A stretch of 64,000 nucleotides of DNA from Acanthaster planci (GCF_001949145.1 NW_019091370.1:2248575-2312574); one strand, 5' to 3'; counted from the first letter of the stretch, positions 12,791 to 24,560 are shown. Notes: a model not told the origin generated them from the sequence alone. Translations and numbers: made by a program.

Positions 12791-13839
12791 AAATTTTTTG
12801 GGGGGACACGGGGATAGCACAACACTGGACGGTGTTGTCGTCCCTTAATTGCGTGCCATGGGACCAGGAGTGTTATGGGAAGTTTCCAAGTCTTATACTG
12901 ACCAAGACTTGCGCTATAGGAAGGCTTACACTGTTGGTGATGAGAGATTTGAAAACAAAGCAAGGTGGTAAAAAAGGCCCAGAATTTGAGTGACAGAATG
13001 CTGGGTTTTTGTGAATGATCTAGCAACAAGAGATCAGGTGTGCATAGAAACACCACCTGTGGCCGAGCTTTTCTTTTGTTTTTGCCCAAACTGTCTCCAC
13101 AATGAAATGCCTGGAATATTTGAGATATCCAGTTGACGATGATTTTTGCATTCTCTTGTGCCATCTCAAAACAAGCCTTTATTTTCAGAGTGCAGTTCCT
13201 GAAAACACATAAAGCTTGTGACTGACCAAAATATTTTTCCTTCCCTCACCTCAGCTGCCCCCTTAGTTTCCCACATCTTTAGCACCTTGATTTTTGGTCC
13301 TTTGTGACAGACATTAATTAATAAGCGTCTCCAGCTCCCAAAACCACATCTTTCCTCCCACCCAATAACAATTAGAGTCAGGGCGATTTAGGCCAATATC
13401 ACTTGATTTTCTGATAAACATCAAACACCCGCTTTTTTATATTAGTGGGGAAGCTGGCAGCTTGTGGCAAGTACACAATTGTGCCATCATTCAGAGCAGA
13501 AAATGAGCTGGGACTTATTCTCTAGCAGCAGGCTTGAAGTTGCCCCGAGGTGAGGGGGGGGGACTCAACCACATGGTACACCCGCCCCCTCCAGGGGAGG
13601 AAGCTCAATCTCATAAGACACCTTTCTTCCCCCCTGAAAAAGAAATCTTATTTGGGGAGTTAAACATTGGAGATGCTTTAGAGATCCCTGCAGGTCATCT
13701 GGAGTGGGGTACAGAAAACTTTTTTTTAGTCAATTGGTAAAAGGTGGTTGGAGGGTTACCATCTGCAATGTGGTGAGGCTTTTGGGCGCAAATTATTCAT
13801 GGTAGAAGAAGGAAATGGGAATTTGAATCAAAGACAATT
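12791..13839. other. Non-coding DNA, minor TAAT-rich patch
   Basis: A 148-codon minus-strand frame (12718-13164) shows no recognised domain and an amino-acid mix typical of chance frames. A patch at 13310-13430 holds CATTAATTAATAAGCG and CAATAACAATTAGAG. A C/G-homopolymer-rich piece lies at 13545-13640. Confidence 0.4.
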
Positions 13840-13990
13840 ATCCCTGTTGGGAGTAATGAAAAAGTAATCTAATTGTTGTCAAGCTGCCGGCCGAATGAAG
13901 CGGCACATTATTGGGGCCTTAATCCCCACAGAAGAGGCCGACAACAGGGCTGGTGTGTGTGTGGGGGGGACGGCAAACCTGGCCTGGGTA
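13840..13990. promoter_or_regulatory. Candidate conserved non-coding island
   Basis: It holds GTAATCTAATTGTTGTC, the partly palindromic GCTGCCGGCCGAATGAAGCGGC, and CATTATTGGGGCCTTAATCCCC within about 80 bp. The CTAATTGTT word also occurs in the core of copies A and B, next to their CCAATCAACG block. Open frames on both strands have no domain. Function is inferred. Confidence 0.38.
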
Positions 13991-16359
13991 GGGGCACTCG
14001 GTGATACCCTTGAATCAAGGGTTGTATCATGCTGGGGCAGCATTATCTCACAGTCCAATCCAGTAAGGAACAACTCCCTCACACCAGAAAATCTTCCCAG
14101 TCCCAGTCTCACCCTCCATTGTAACAACAGCACTCGGCACTCTAAATGTTAGAGGTCACACAGTTTCAGAACAAAAATAATTTCAAAAGAGATTTTTTTT
14201 GGTCATTGGCAGGTGCGGCGGAAAAAAAGGGAACCCACAGATGTTAAGTCAACCACTAAGAAAGCACCAGGACACCTTTTTCCATGTTCAGAGTTGTAAA
14301 AGTCCCTTTCTGAAAAGATGCAGAACATCAAAAGCCAGGCCGACAGCTAGTTATACCAGGGGTGCTTGTCTGGTGATCAGCCACTCGTAAAATCTCTCCC
14401 TGGCTTGTGGATGTAGGCCCTTTTGTCTGCCTTGTGTACAAATTGGTTTGGGTGCAAGTGATAGGGGGATTAGAGAGAGCCAAGTACAAGGGATGGTTGA
14501 AAAGAAGTTTTTGTGTTGGGATTTTTTTTTTTTAATTGAGTTGCATACTGCAGTTTTGAAGTCAGTAACAGCGTTGTGGGTTTTGTGTGCGTGTTGTGTG
14601 TCAGGCTTTTTATTGCTCTAAGCTACTGAAAACAGCTTAACGATTCTCGCCAGGAGGGATCTCTCTTGGGTCAGCAGAACTTTCTTTCCTCTCCCTAAAA
14701 ATCTCTCCAACTACCGAAACACATTTTGGACAGACAAATCTGACATTACAAAACTATGCACACACATCTCAAAAGTCCATCGGGAAAAAGGTATCACTGA
14801 TCCGTGGGTTAACCATTTAAAAAAGCAGATGATTTCTTCCTTTTTCAGTTTTCGGAATGTATCCTAAAGATCCTCATCAAATTTTGACAGGTTGCTATCT
14901 CAAGCGCCTTGATTAAATGCTGAGCTGTATTACAGATTTGCTAATATACAATGCAAGCTAACTTACCGTATATATAAAAAAAATAACAATCTGTTTGGAC
15001 GGCAGAAAAGAGGACACCGGAGTGTCAAAAGTCAGGTCGTATCTTCATTTCATGGGTACTGGTATTTTGAAAGCATTTGTAAATACTTCTGTTGAGGCAA
15101 TGAGTGTCATGGAAAAACACTTTTCCAAAATGCACCAAGGAATGCATACAGAGCAAGCTGCGGATATTAAATTTGTTTATGCCTGTTGATCCCCACTTAC
15201 ATAAGCCTATTACCCTCTGTAATCCCATTTGCTTTTTCATATTTCACCCCTTCCGAATTGTCTTCCTTTTTCAATTTCACGACTCCCTCTCTTTTTTGAT
15301 TGATCAGAATTTGGGTGAATGTGTCCGAGTTGTTGAAGCAGAAACCAATCGCGGCTTGCAGGGTTTGTGGTAGTATTAGCCGCAAACAAGATCTGCATTT
15401 TTTCCTCTTTCTTTCCAAACCGGGAGTGTATATATATCTCTCTACCCGAATTGCCCAGGGGATAGCAGGGCAATGGTGAGATTAAAAACTCCTGGAGTGA
15501 GGGAACCCAAGGTTGCCAGGAGCTATGAAAATGGGGGGGGGAGGGAAGATTTTGGCTGTGGCTGCAAAGCAGTGAGGGAGAGATGAGGATAGAATGGGCT
15601 CAAACTAACAAGGCTGGGTCTTACAAAGTGAGGAAGGTCCACCTCCCTCAACAAAAAAATCTGTGATTGCCACTCCAATTTGAGGATGATTTTCACAGCC
15701 CGGGGGTGGTTGGATTACAAGGGAGTGTGCAGTGGGAAAGAGATTGCTGCCAAATTGAAATAACATAATATAACCACTGTCCAATGTCGAAAGGGCTTAC
15801 AAGAGTACAAGTGACCCCTGGTGGACACTGGAATGTAGACTAATATTCATGAATTACATGTACTCTGTCACAAACTCTAATCTGCAAGAACTCAGGGAAC
15901 GATTCTGCAACTTGAACAAGTTGGTAAAGGCTCATATGTTTGAATAATGGAGGTCTGGAACAAATCAAATGTTGCATAAAATCTTCACTTCAAATGCCAC
16001 TTGGCCTTTACCAGTGAAAAATGTCCTACTCATGTGACATTCCATGGGAGTAAATCTCTTTTCCAAGCAAAGCTGCAAGGACTATTGGAAATGTTTACAG
16101 ACACTTCATATCAACAGCTGCCATTTCACATTACGTGAGATTTCCTCTCTCTAAATCTGGCCCTGTCCCGCCCAAAGTGCAATGAATGCCAAGGCCAGTT
16201 ACCATAACATCAGGGCCGCGTTACACCCCATCAAACTTGATATCATTACGCACTGCACATCTCAATCAAACTCCCAGACACAGTCCCAATGCCCAGTCAA
16301 AGAAAATAAAAAAAAAAAAAGAAAAGGAAAATCTCCGCTCATAATAAGAAAGGGCTTTG
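13991..16359. other. Non-coding DNA, nothing recognised
   Basis: No gene is supported. The sequence contains homopolymer runs (T at 14522-14533, G near 15533, A near 16311) and a pyrimidine-rich stretch at 15240-15300. No foldback or tandem structure stands out. Confidence 0.4.
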
Positions 16360-16740
16360 GCTTGATCGCCCTATCCATGCTAATCATTTCCGCAGATTTG
16401 ACCTTGCGAGGGGCACCATTTCCGTCACGGCGCACACGTTCATATCTTTTCATTTTCTTTCTTCCCCCCCCCACAAAGGGTGTTATAGGACGCACACCTG
16501 AGTGCACACAATGATGAACTCTGATTGGTTTAATCTGCTCTGTTATTATAGCGCTGAGTAAAATGGATGAGCTCGTGCGCTAAGCCATCCGTGGTGTTAG
16601 TTTTGCGGTGTCGGACACAGAATACGGATATTTTCTTGTTGACTTCCAAGTCGCTGCCATGCCAGGCTGGGGGGCACTGTTATTTGACTGTGAATTCTTT
16701 CTCTCCCTCCAAGGCATGATTACAGACTTTTTGAAGCTAA
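16360..16740. promoter_or_regulatory. Candidate conserved non-coding island
   Basis: It includes CATGCTAATCATTTCC, GATTTGACCTTGC, and CTCTGATTGGTTTAATCTG (TGATTGG at 16522-16528), followed by TTATTATAGCGCTGAG. TGATTGG next to TTTAAT/TTATTA again pairs a CCAAT-type word with homeodomain-type cores. A C8 run near 16465 interrupts it. No duplicate within the window; regulatory role inferred. Confidence 0.36.
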
Positions 16741-18416
16741 GCTGCATTCTTAATTTCTAAGACAACTTTGCAGATTGCAGGCTGGCCTGGAAACTGATTT
16801 GGCCTAAAATTTTTGGGGGGTTGTTATTTTAGAAGAAAACAAATGGTCGGAATGCAAAATCCAAAAAAAAAAGACAGAGGACAAGGCCCCCTAAAAATGA
16901 AACAACAAGATTAAAAAAAACAAAGACAATCGGTCAAGAATTTTAAGAAAAACAAACTAAATACAAAACCTATGACTATCTCTACAAAACCATCACAACA
17001 ATAGCCACAATTACTGTCAACTTTTCAACAAATTACACAGACGTTTCCTCAGGAATAGAGCCAACAGCATGGACCCAATTTGATTGAACACAAAGTCCTG
17101 CATTAGGCCTAGGCCGTTGACACACAGCTCAGAACACTGACAAAATATGTTCAACCTTTATTGTCCCCTTGCAGTTCTCCTGTCTTAACTTAGAGGATGG
17201 CCTTTCCAGTCAATCAAAACAAACGTCTGGGACCGGCATTCCCTTTGAAACTGAAGTCCCTGTTTTTATAACCACTTGGAACCAGCCCTTTAAATTGTGT
17301 CTGGGTATAATGGCTGGCAGGCCTCAGATTTGTTTGTTGTAATAATAATCAAACAACAATGACTGGACTATTAAATTAAACATGGAACTTGGAGAATTTA
17401 TTGGTTGGAGAAACAGGCAAAATGGGGGCGGGAATGTGGAGTGACCCCCTCACCAACCCCTAAGACACTCAAGAGAAAGCAACTTAGCCATGCAGCTTCA
17501 ACTCAATAGGTACTGAGAAAATAGTTCTGCAGTTACAAAAACCAATGTGAAAATCTTTTTATTGCAGTAACTTTTGGCAACTGTTTGGTTTCAGTAAAAT
17601 GGTCTTAAGTTCATAGGTTATGTCTGGGTATACATGCATAATCACTGCATGTGTCAGAGGACGTTATCCGAGGACATCAGTTATGACAATCCAAGTCCCC
17701 TACATCACCCGCATATTAATACCACAATGTCCTGCATCAATAAAAATGACTCCAACATATAAATACTGACATGATATTCTTTCATGTTCCTGATAAATGT
17801 TCTGCCTTATCATTACATTCACAAGCTCTGACAAATCCAGGAATCCAGACGTGAAACCAGAGGAATGGACAGGACAAGGTGCCAGTCTAGCTGGCCTGAT
17901 TGAATCTTGTCAAGTTGGTGTCATGTCAGCCATCAGCAGGCCATCATGTATCAGCCCAGCCCTCAGGAATGTCAGCCCATAACACAAACCAAACCTATCC
18001 TGCCAAAAGAATTCCCTCAGCCCCTCAAGACAATATTTGGTAAACAAGACACTGACACCACCCAGGCCCCTGGGGCTACTGTGACACCGATACCCTGTTG
18101 GTATCCCAGGCTAGCTGAGATAATGTCAATGGTGGGTGAGACCTTGCCAGGATTAGCTGCTGGGTCTGTGGTTGATTACCAGGGATGCCTGGTGGTGGTA
18201 GGGACCACACCCTGACAGATCATACATAGGGGGGCGTCAGCACAGTGCAAAGGGTCACTTCTATTACATTTTTGGAACCACATAACCTGCTGACTCATGC
18301 CTTAGTGAACCACAGAACTACATGTACAATCAACAGTTTATGCTCTTGCACAAGTTGCAGCCCCCAGCACAAAATGTAGTGTGCACAGACAGAGACCAGA
18401 TCTATGCAAAGGTGAA
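16741..18416. other. Non-coding DNA, nothing recognised
   Basis: AT-rich at 16790-17060 with A-runs, then ordinary sequence. Short frames near 17797-18215 carry no recognised domain. Confidence 0.4.
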
Positions 18417-18513
18417 GCCCAATTTCCTTGCTAACCCCAGAAATATATTAACTGTTACCTTTGCAGTTGGCTGTTTTTTTTTTCACTTAAGCAAAGCTAT
18501 GAAATTGGGCCCC
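18417..18513. repeat. Short foldback (MITE-like) repeat
   Basis: The left end GCCCAATTTCCTTGCT and the reverse complement of the right end, GGGCCCAATTTCATAGC, form imperfect inverted ends around a T-rich centre. About 97 bp in total. From memory, GGGCCCAATTTCATAG-type foldbacks are common in echinoderm genomes; that attribution is unverified. Confidence 0.5.
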
Positions 18514-19469
18514 AAAATTTGCTTTTCAAAAGTTGGCTTGCAAGCAAAAATTTCACATCGACTGGCGGCACACTAAATTGTGCGTGTATAGGCATTGCCA
18601 AGTAAAACTCCAAGGAGTCTGGTGAGCAGGTGGTAACAATGATGTGGTGTCTTGAGTTCCAATTTTAGTTGGTGATTTAATAGAAGCTGACACCAAGCTA
18701 CTGAGCAGGGAGTGTTTTGTACAAAAAAATGCTTTTAAGATCATTCATTTGATTTGCGGATGAAAAAAATTGTAAGTTGAAATAACTAACTTGCGGAGAA
18801 GTCATTAAGTGCATGTTTTGACAGTGCCATCTCCTGTTTACAAATCAGAGCATATCACGTCCCTAACTATGGCATAAATTACTTTATATAAAAAAAAAAA
18901 TGACGGGATACTTGAAACTATGACAGATCCATCTACAGCCTTCTATCAATCATGGCAAGCCGACGGGCTGTGTCCCCTAGTTGTATTCCCAAACCGTGCG
19001 GAATTTTGGCACAGGAGTTTTTGGAAAATAAACATCTCATGACGATTGCACAGTTGTAGGACACAATGTCCACTGTCCTGAATAGGAGGGAGGAATGTGG
19101 ACATATAAATAGTACACTGACACCGTGTGTTGACGGGGCCAGTAGAGTGAGGTGAGAAATGTCATCATCTGTAGAAGTGGGGCCGAAGCATGTATAAATC
19201 ACTCGGCGAGACGCGTCATTCATCTTTATTAATTTCTCTCCAGTCTAAATATTTCCGTGGAAGAATGTTAGAATGTTGAAGAGGACACAGAAGTCCTTGT
19301 ACTTTTCCACTCCCAAGTTTCACATGGTTAGAATGTCCTAACATTAAAACCAATCAGGTGACATTTAAAAGGTAGAAATACGATTTTACAATCTTTTTTC
19401 TCTGAAATTAAAAGGCAAATGGGACCGCCTCTATGAAACGAAGATTAAAATTCACAGCTTCAGTGACGG
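18514..19469. other. Non-coding DNA
   Basis: Nothing is recognised. The segment at 18900-19230 is richer in CG dinucleotides and TAAT words but has no distinct structure. Confidence 0.4.
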
Positions 19470-19813
19470 GAAATCCTGGTACATTTCTCTTTATGTTGAC
19501 TTTTCTCAAGTGAGAGGGGCAAAGAGAGCAGGAATGTCCGTCGTGAGACAATGTTGGCCCACCAGGCCAACATTGAGGCATATCTGACCGAGAATCCTTC
19601 TGATCCCCCCAGAAGGGATGCTAGTCCATTGCTGGTTACAAGAACACCCCGTTTCCACTCCTGATGAGTGGAGAGAGGCAAGCAGTGGTGGTGAAGTGGC
19701 CTGCCCAAGGACACAAAATACATGTACACAGCCAGCGGCCTGATTTGAATCCCTGGCCCTCTGATCAGGAGTGATAGGGCTTTAACCACCAGGCCACACT
19801 GGGCAGCGAGACA
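19470..19813 (-). mobile_element. tRNA-derived SINE, minus strand
   Basis: Read on the minus strand, the element starts near 19813 with a tRNA-like head. An A-box-like TGGCCTGGTGG begins at 19796, and a B-box-like GGGATTCAAATC lies at 19742-19753, about 50 bases downstream. That is the usual spacing of internal RNA polymerase III promoter boxes. A longer unrelated body follows, extending to about 19470; the exact 3' end is uncertain. An open frame at 19460-19789 lies inside it and is not a gene. No second copy is present in the window. Confidence 0.6.
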
Positions 19814-20572
19814 GCTCTAAAATACATGCCACATGAGCAAGCAGAGCAGGACAATATACATGAAGCAATTCACAGCATCTGAGCAGAGCTGAGAAGTGAA
19901 GCAGTGAGAAGTGGAGCTGCATGTGAAGTAATACAGACATGGCAATATAATAAAAAGCAGAACAATCAACACTGAGAACAGATTTTGAGGGAGTGTGAGC
20001 CAGGGTTTGGCTATACCCCCTACCTTCAAAAGCTTGATGCTATTAAATTTCTGCACATTCTGGGGAAAAATTCCTACTCTTCCAAAGACACGTCATGCAA
20101 TACTACCCGCCCAAGGGCAGTGGTTACAGAGACCTGTGTCAATTTAAACATATCAAGTGCCTCACTGAAAAATGTAGTTTTCAATAACTCGGTCATCCTA
20201 GTTTAAGCAACCAGAATCTTCTACCACCAAGATACGTGTCCTACAAGTAGATGAAATTACATGACAGATGACTGAAGTGCAATACAGAGAATATACATGT
20301 AAATGGACACATACATGTCCATTGTAATACTGCTGCACTGTCACCTTGGATTTTTCTTTGACCCTCTGCAACTATTTCATTAATAACGGTATCTTCATCA
20401 TCTCTACCCGACTAAATGCAAGCTTTTCTAAGTTCCTCCTGCCCCATTTCTTCAAAGATTCGGTGCGGTCGTGTTGACAAGCTCAACTGCTTTGTTCTTG
20501 TATATTATATCTAAACACAGATGATTTCACCCCAACTTCCATTCTTGTCACTCCCAACCATCAAGCATTTTC
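19814..20572. other. Non-coding DNA before element A
   Basis: A purine-rich stretch at 19870-19930 repeats GCAG/GAAG words. A 7-bp stem hairpin, ATGGACA-CATACA-TGTCCAT, lies near 20290-20322. No gene is seen. Confidence 0.4.
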
Positions 20573-21354
20573 ATTACGCCATCAGGCCAAGATTGATGGC
20601 CCCCCTGATCATATTACTGGGTCCTTAAGTCCTGGCAGAGGCCCGCTGAGCCTTTTGTTAAAACTACATCACCTGAACTTGTCCTGTATTGCTATTTAAT
20701 TTGAGGAGCAAGGTAACTGAAGCGTTTGATGTCGGATTCAATTACCTGGGCCCAGCCCCACGAAGCAGAGATCCTTGCAAATAAGCCCCGGCGCTTCATA
20801 CTCCATGCCGTATATTGACAGAGCCCGACCGGCATCAATTGACTGATGAATCAATAGGCCTGTGCGTGTTTGTCTTCTCTTAGCAAGCGCTCTTCACACA
20901 AAACTGCATTTTGATTAGCGCTCTCTCTCCCTTCTCATAGTCTCTCTCTCTCTCCGGCTCAGATGATGTTTAACTTCGGTCCAGCCTCCTCTCATGCGCA
21001 AGCTTCCCACTTTAAAAAAAGAAAGCTTTTTCTAAAAATCGATCTGGGGATATTGTCTGGCCAACCAATCAACGCCGATTCCTAATTGTTGCTCCAGTGC
21101 CCCAAATGAACCAATCAATGCAGGCTGGCCGCGGCTCATGTAGCCAATTTGCTCCCGGAATTTTTTTCCCCCTCCGTATTAAATAAGATTGTGGATTGAA
21201 CGGTAGATGTCGTCAGCAAGTGCTGTGGCGACAACGGGGACTTTTTACTCTCTGTTTGCTCCGGCTCGGCTTCTTAGTAAAGCAAACTGACCATGACCAT
21301 GCATGCATTGGCTGCTGGAACACTACTCAAACATTATGTACACACGACCAGAGA
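20573..21354 (+). promoter_or_regulatory. Duplicated conserved non-coding element, copy A
   Basis: Its reverse-complement partner is copy B (48181-48912). Blocks shared in the same order: ATTACGCCA (20573-20581); a looser stretch ending GCTGAGCCTTTTGTT (20626-20659); TTGACTGATGAATCAATAG (20839-20857); GTGTTTGTCTTCTCTTAGC (20866-20884); TCACACAAAAC (20894-20904); AGCGCTCT (20917-20924); GATGATGTTTAACTTCGG (20962-20979); GCAAGCTTCCC (20998-21008); GATCTGGGG (21041-21049); CCAATCAACGCCGATT (21065-21080); CCAATCAATGC (21111-21121); 26 identical bases at 21127-21152 including GGCTCATGTAGCCAATTTGC; a 30-base block with one difference at 21292-21321; TCAAACAT (21327-21334); GACCAGAGA (21346-21354). 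Spacers have diverged in sequence and length. Three CCAAT boxes lie in the core, all on the + strand. No open frame is shared, so selection appears to act on DNA or RNA, not protein. I infer an enhancer or promoter-like element of a developmental gene outside the window. A non-coding RNA remains possible. Confidence 0.78.
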
Positions 21355-21736
21355 CTCTTAGTTAAACATCAGGAGCAGATGTAAAGCCTAAGACAAACCC
21401 GGCTGGGTTTTACATCAGCCCTTAATTGATTTATACACACTCTAATAAAAAAGTTGCAGGACCAGCTTTTTTCCCCAAGGTGAAAAACGGACATCAGGAG
21501 AGGATGGATTGCACAAGCAGAGCCTTAACTCACTGGCTGGCCTCAGCAGTCAGTTTAATCATAGCCAGCTATCTCTTCTAGACAGTCTCGGATAAGACAA
21601 TGAACTTGGCTGTAATGAACCACCCTTTACCTAGTCTCGCTTTGAGTGATGACAGTGGTCATAGGCCACTGCTGTTGTCAGTATGCATACAAATGTGCTG
21701 CACTCCACTCACTAGCAAAGGTTACATTTAACAACC
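21355..21736. other. Non-coding DNA with a short hairpin
   Basis: An imperfect hairpin lies at 21378-21416, with GATGTAAAGCC facing GGGTTTTACATC. The rest shows nothing specific. Confidence 0.45.
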
Positions 21737-21943
21737 GTTGATTGCTGTGATGTGAGATATGACATTTTGAATCCACCTAGGGATGCATAGCACCGTCAGT
21801 TTTGCCTAGTGCCCCTTGGGTGTTCAAAACGTAATATCCCACATCACAACACCCTTGGCACGCATAGCCCCCTTGGCTTTGCCTCAGGCCGTTATGTGTC
21901 CCTCAGGTGTTCAAAATGTCATTTCCCACAGCACAGCAGTCAA
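21737..21943. mobile_element. Foldback (MITE-like) element with 35-bp inverted ends
   Basis: The left end starts GTTGATTGCTGTGATG. The reverse complement of the right end starts GTTGACTGCTGTGCTG; they agree at 31 of 35 positions. The right half is itself present twice in direct orientation: GCATAGC...GTGTTCAAAA occurs at about 21787-21850 and again from 21861. A smaller relative is at 58603-58719. No transposase is encoded. A clear target-site duplication is not visible. Confidence 0.65.
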
Positions 21944-21950
21944 CAAGGGG

Positions 21951-22195
21951 AGTCAGGTTGGCGCAATGTTTCTTTCCTCGCCTTCCACCTCTGGGGGCCT
22001 GGGTTCGAATCTGGCTCATTCCACACGTGGATTGGTTTCATAGTTTATCCAGGTTTTCCTCCCACCTCTAAAACTAAACATTTCTTCACTTGTCGTCTTC
22101 ACTCACTGTCATCCTGTCATTGGCACTAAATGCACTGTTGAATGATCAGATAAAGATATAAATAATATAAATACAAATAAATATATAAACAATTG
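21951..22195 (+). mobile_element. tRNA-derived SINE, plus strand
   Basis: An A-box-like TGGCGCAATGT lies at 21959-21969 and a B-box GGTTCGAATC at 22002-22011, 43 bases apart start to start. A non-tRNA body follows, and the element ends in an A/T-rich tail of ATAAATA-type repeats (22150-22195). It begins 8 bp after the preceding foldback element. A 106-codon frame at 21809-22129 spans both repeats and is spurious. Confidence 0.65.
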
Positions 22196-23899
22196 TTTTG
22201 TCATACCTCTGTCTTAATTACGTTGAAGCTAAGGAATTTAACCAGAGAAACGAGCTCTGAAGTTCAGAAGACGATAGGCTTGCTGTCAAACTGTATAATT
22301 ATCATAACAGATGTAAATGATATTATCTTTAATTACGTAAACTTTAAATGTGAAAGCATTACAGGTACCGGTGAGTACAAGTTTACATGTCATGTAGTCT
22401 GGTTAGCGGTCCCTTCTTTACTTTATATGCTGCGAGGATGTGAACGAGTCTGTTACATACGCGCAACCATTGATCAAATTCCACAGTAACCTACATGTAT
22501 GCACAAAATATATCAGGGGTACCGCGCAAAACTGACTAAATGAGCGACAACGGTCCCTCTCGAACCTCCTGAAGCTCTTCTGTCTCGTGTGTACACATGC
22601 TATCGGCAGACTGAGATGTCTCACAGTGAGTGTGACATTGTGGATATATCACTCGGTCATGTGATCGTTCTGGGCCAATGAACAGACAGTGTTCAAGACA
22701 GAGGTACATGAGAATTACTGGTGCACCACTTGAACATGAAGTGCACATCCCTGACCAAACTGCATGAAAATCCAAAATGCAGATTTCATTTTGTTTCAAG
22801 TTTGTATTTTGCAGTATAATTGGCGTCATCTTTTGTATTAGAGGATTCGTTTCATCCTTGAATATTCTCTGTCCAGGCAATGCTCTACTTTCTACATTAT
22901 TAATACCTTTCATTCCAGCAAATAAATACAAAACCCCAAAGAAGTTTATTACAACTCACAGTTAAACCATTTTAAACCAGCTTAAATCAGGTTAACCATT
23001 TTGAGACCAACTTAACACTTGGGCAGCTTCACCACAATGGTCAAACCTACAGACTATCTCTTTCTGGTGTTAACGAGTATATACACCGACAGAAGCATTT
23101 ATCACTTTCCTTAGCTACTTCAGGTACGGTACATACATGTACATATATCTTCCTAAAGCATCTTGACCTATTACAATTAATGCTATAGAATGTATAATTT
23201 ATATCATGCTTCAAGGAGTGAACTCAGCGCTTTGCTCAAAAAATACCGAATTCACAATTTCACATGATTCAAGACTTGTCCCTCGACAGTACACCATACA
23301 GTTGACAACTGCCAAATTCTGTGATGTGGGACTCTTGTTCAAGGCACAGACCTGTTATTCTCTCATCTGTGTTAGAAATACACAAGCATACATGTATTTA
23401 TTTTGGTTGTGGAAAAATAATATAACTTTTAAAAAAAAATCAAAAATCCACCCATCACAGCAGACATTTGTTTTGTTACAAGTCCAAAATACAAAGATCG
23501 TAACTATAATCTTCAAGGAATGTCTGACATGAATAACCACGTTGAACCTTTTTTACTGCACAACCCTTGCGCATGCATGCATCCTGCATAACACTGATCT
23601 TTTATGTTGTAATTGCTTATCTAAGCTTATTCATGGGCAAGGCAACCTTGTCATAGGCTGAACCCATGACGGGGGAAATAGGATGGCATCCAAAAGATGA
23701 TATAACAATAATAGCATACCCCCACAGCTCCCCTATCTGGCAAACAAGATCCCCACCCCTACTACTCATCAAACGATCCTGATCCTACTGATTGGGTCTT
23801 TACAATTTTTTTTCTCTCCCCCTCAGTTTTTGTACACCTCATCAAATGTCTCTTATTGACATCTTCCTTTAATTAAATCTTCAAAAGTGCATACACACC
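22196..23899. other. Non-coding DNA, nothing recognised
   Basis: AT-rich sequence. Short repeats of TTAAACCA/TTAAATCAG-type words lie at 22962-23010. Minus-strand frames at 22536-22931 carry no domain. An A9 run is near 23431. Confidence 0.4.
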
Positions 23900-24560
23900 C
23901 CATTAACCATCTGAGTGCCCTGTTAGCTCCCGCTCAGAAGATTAGAATCCAGCCGGCTCATTTTCACCCCCTCCCTCCATTCAAGTCAAAGATCTGAAGG
24001 AACCCTGAGAGGGTTTCATTTCCTCTGCAGTTGGAATAGACGAGGTGGTGTCGTCCTACTGTTCCGTGCACCCTATTGGACATTGTAAGGATATATAGCT
24101 CTGTTTAATATGTGTCATTGTCATAGGACGTGCTCAAGCGTGACTTTATCAGATCCTTATCGACACTCCGTCGTGACTAGGACAAATAAAAAGTGCGTTG
24201 GCTTCTTCCGAGGGGGGGAAGAAGTACTGTAGGATGGGAGCTTCTTGATGAAGGCTGTTTAATTTGACTTTCAATTAGCACTGATCTCCCTGATTTTCAT
24301 TTCCCCCCAGCTACAGGGATTTATAGGGCCCCTATTCCAATAAATACATCTCGACAGACTTGAATTGAGTATCACGCACGATTCCTCTCCAAGTTTGCTG
24401 ATATGAATGTCAGAGGAGCACGTGAGATTATTGTTATTTCGTCTCACCGTTTATGGGTGATGATTTGTCCAGAGCCCCCCCAAAAAGGGGGGGGGGAAGG
24501 CAGGTATGAAATGGCAATTATCTATAGTGACTGAAGCGAGAGAGTTAGCCGAGGGGGATG
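23900..24560. promoter_or_regulatory. Candidate conserved non-coding island
   Basis: A long stretch of mixed composition includes ATTAACCATCTGAG, GGATATATAGCTCTG, the GATA-type pair TTTATCAGATCCTTATCG, TTTCAATTAGCACTGATC, GTGAGATTATTGTTATTTCG and GGCAATTATCTATAG. A run of C and G (about 24474-24497) breaks it near the end. The motif density is suggestive only. Confidence 0.35.

Noticed and set aside
12718-13164. 148-codon minus-strand frame
   Set aside because: No domain, no supporting splice or regulatory context, and it overlaps a candidate regulatory island.
19460-19789. 109-codon frame, minus strand
   Set aside because: It lies within a tRNA-derived SINE.
20573-21354. Elements A/B as ordinary transposon copies
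   Set aside because: No terminal inverted repeats or target duplications are visible, homology fades gradually at the edges, and exact blocks alternate with drifted spacers. Genome copy number remains the decisive test.
21809-22129. 106-codon frame, plus strand
   Set aside because: It lies across a foldback element and a tRNA-derived SINE; a typical repeat-derived frame.
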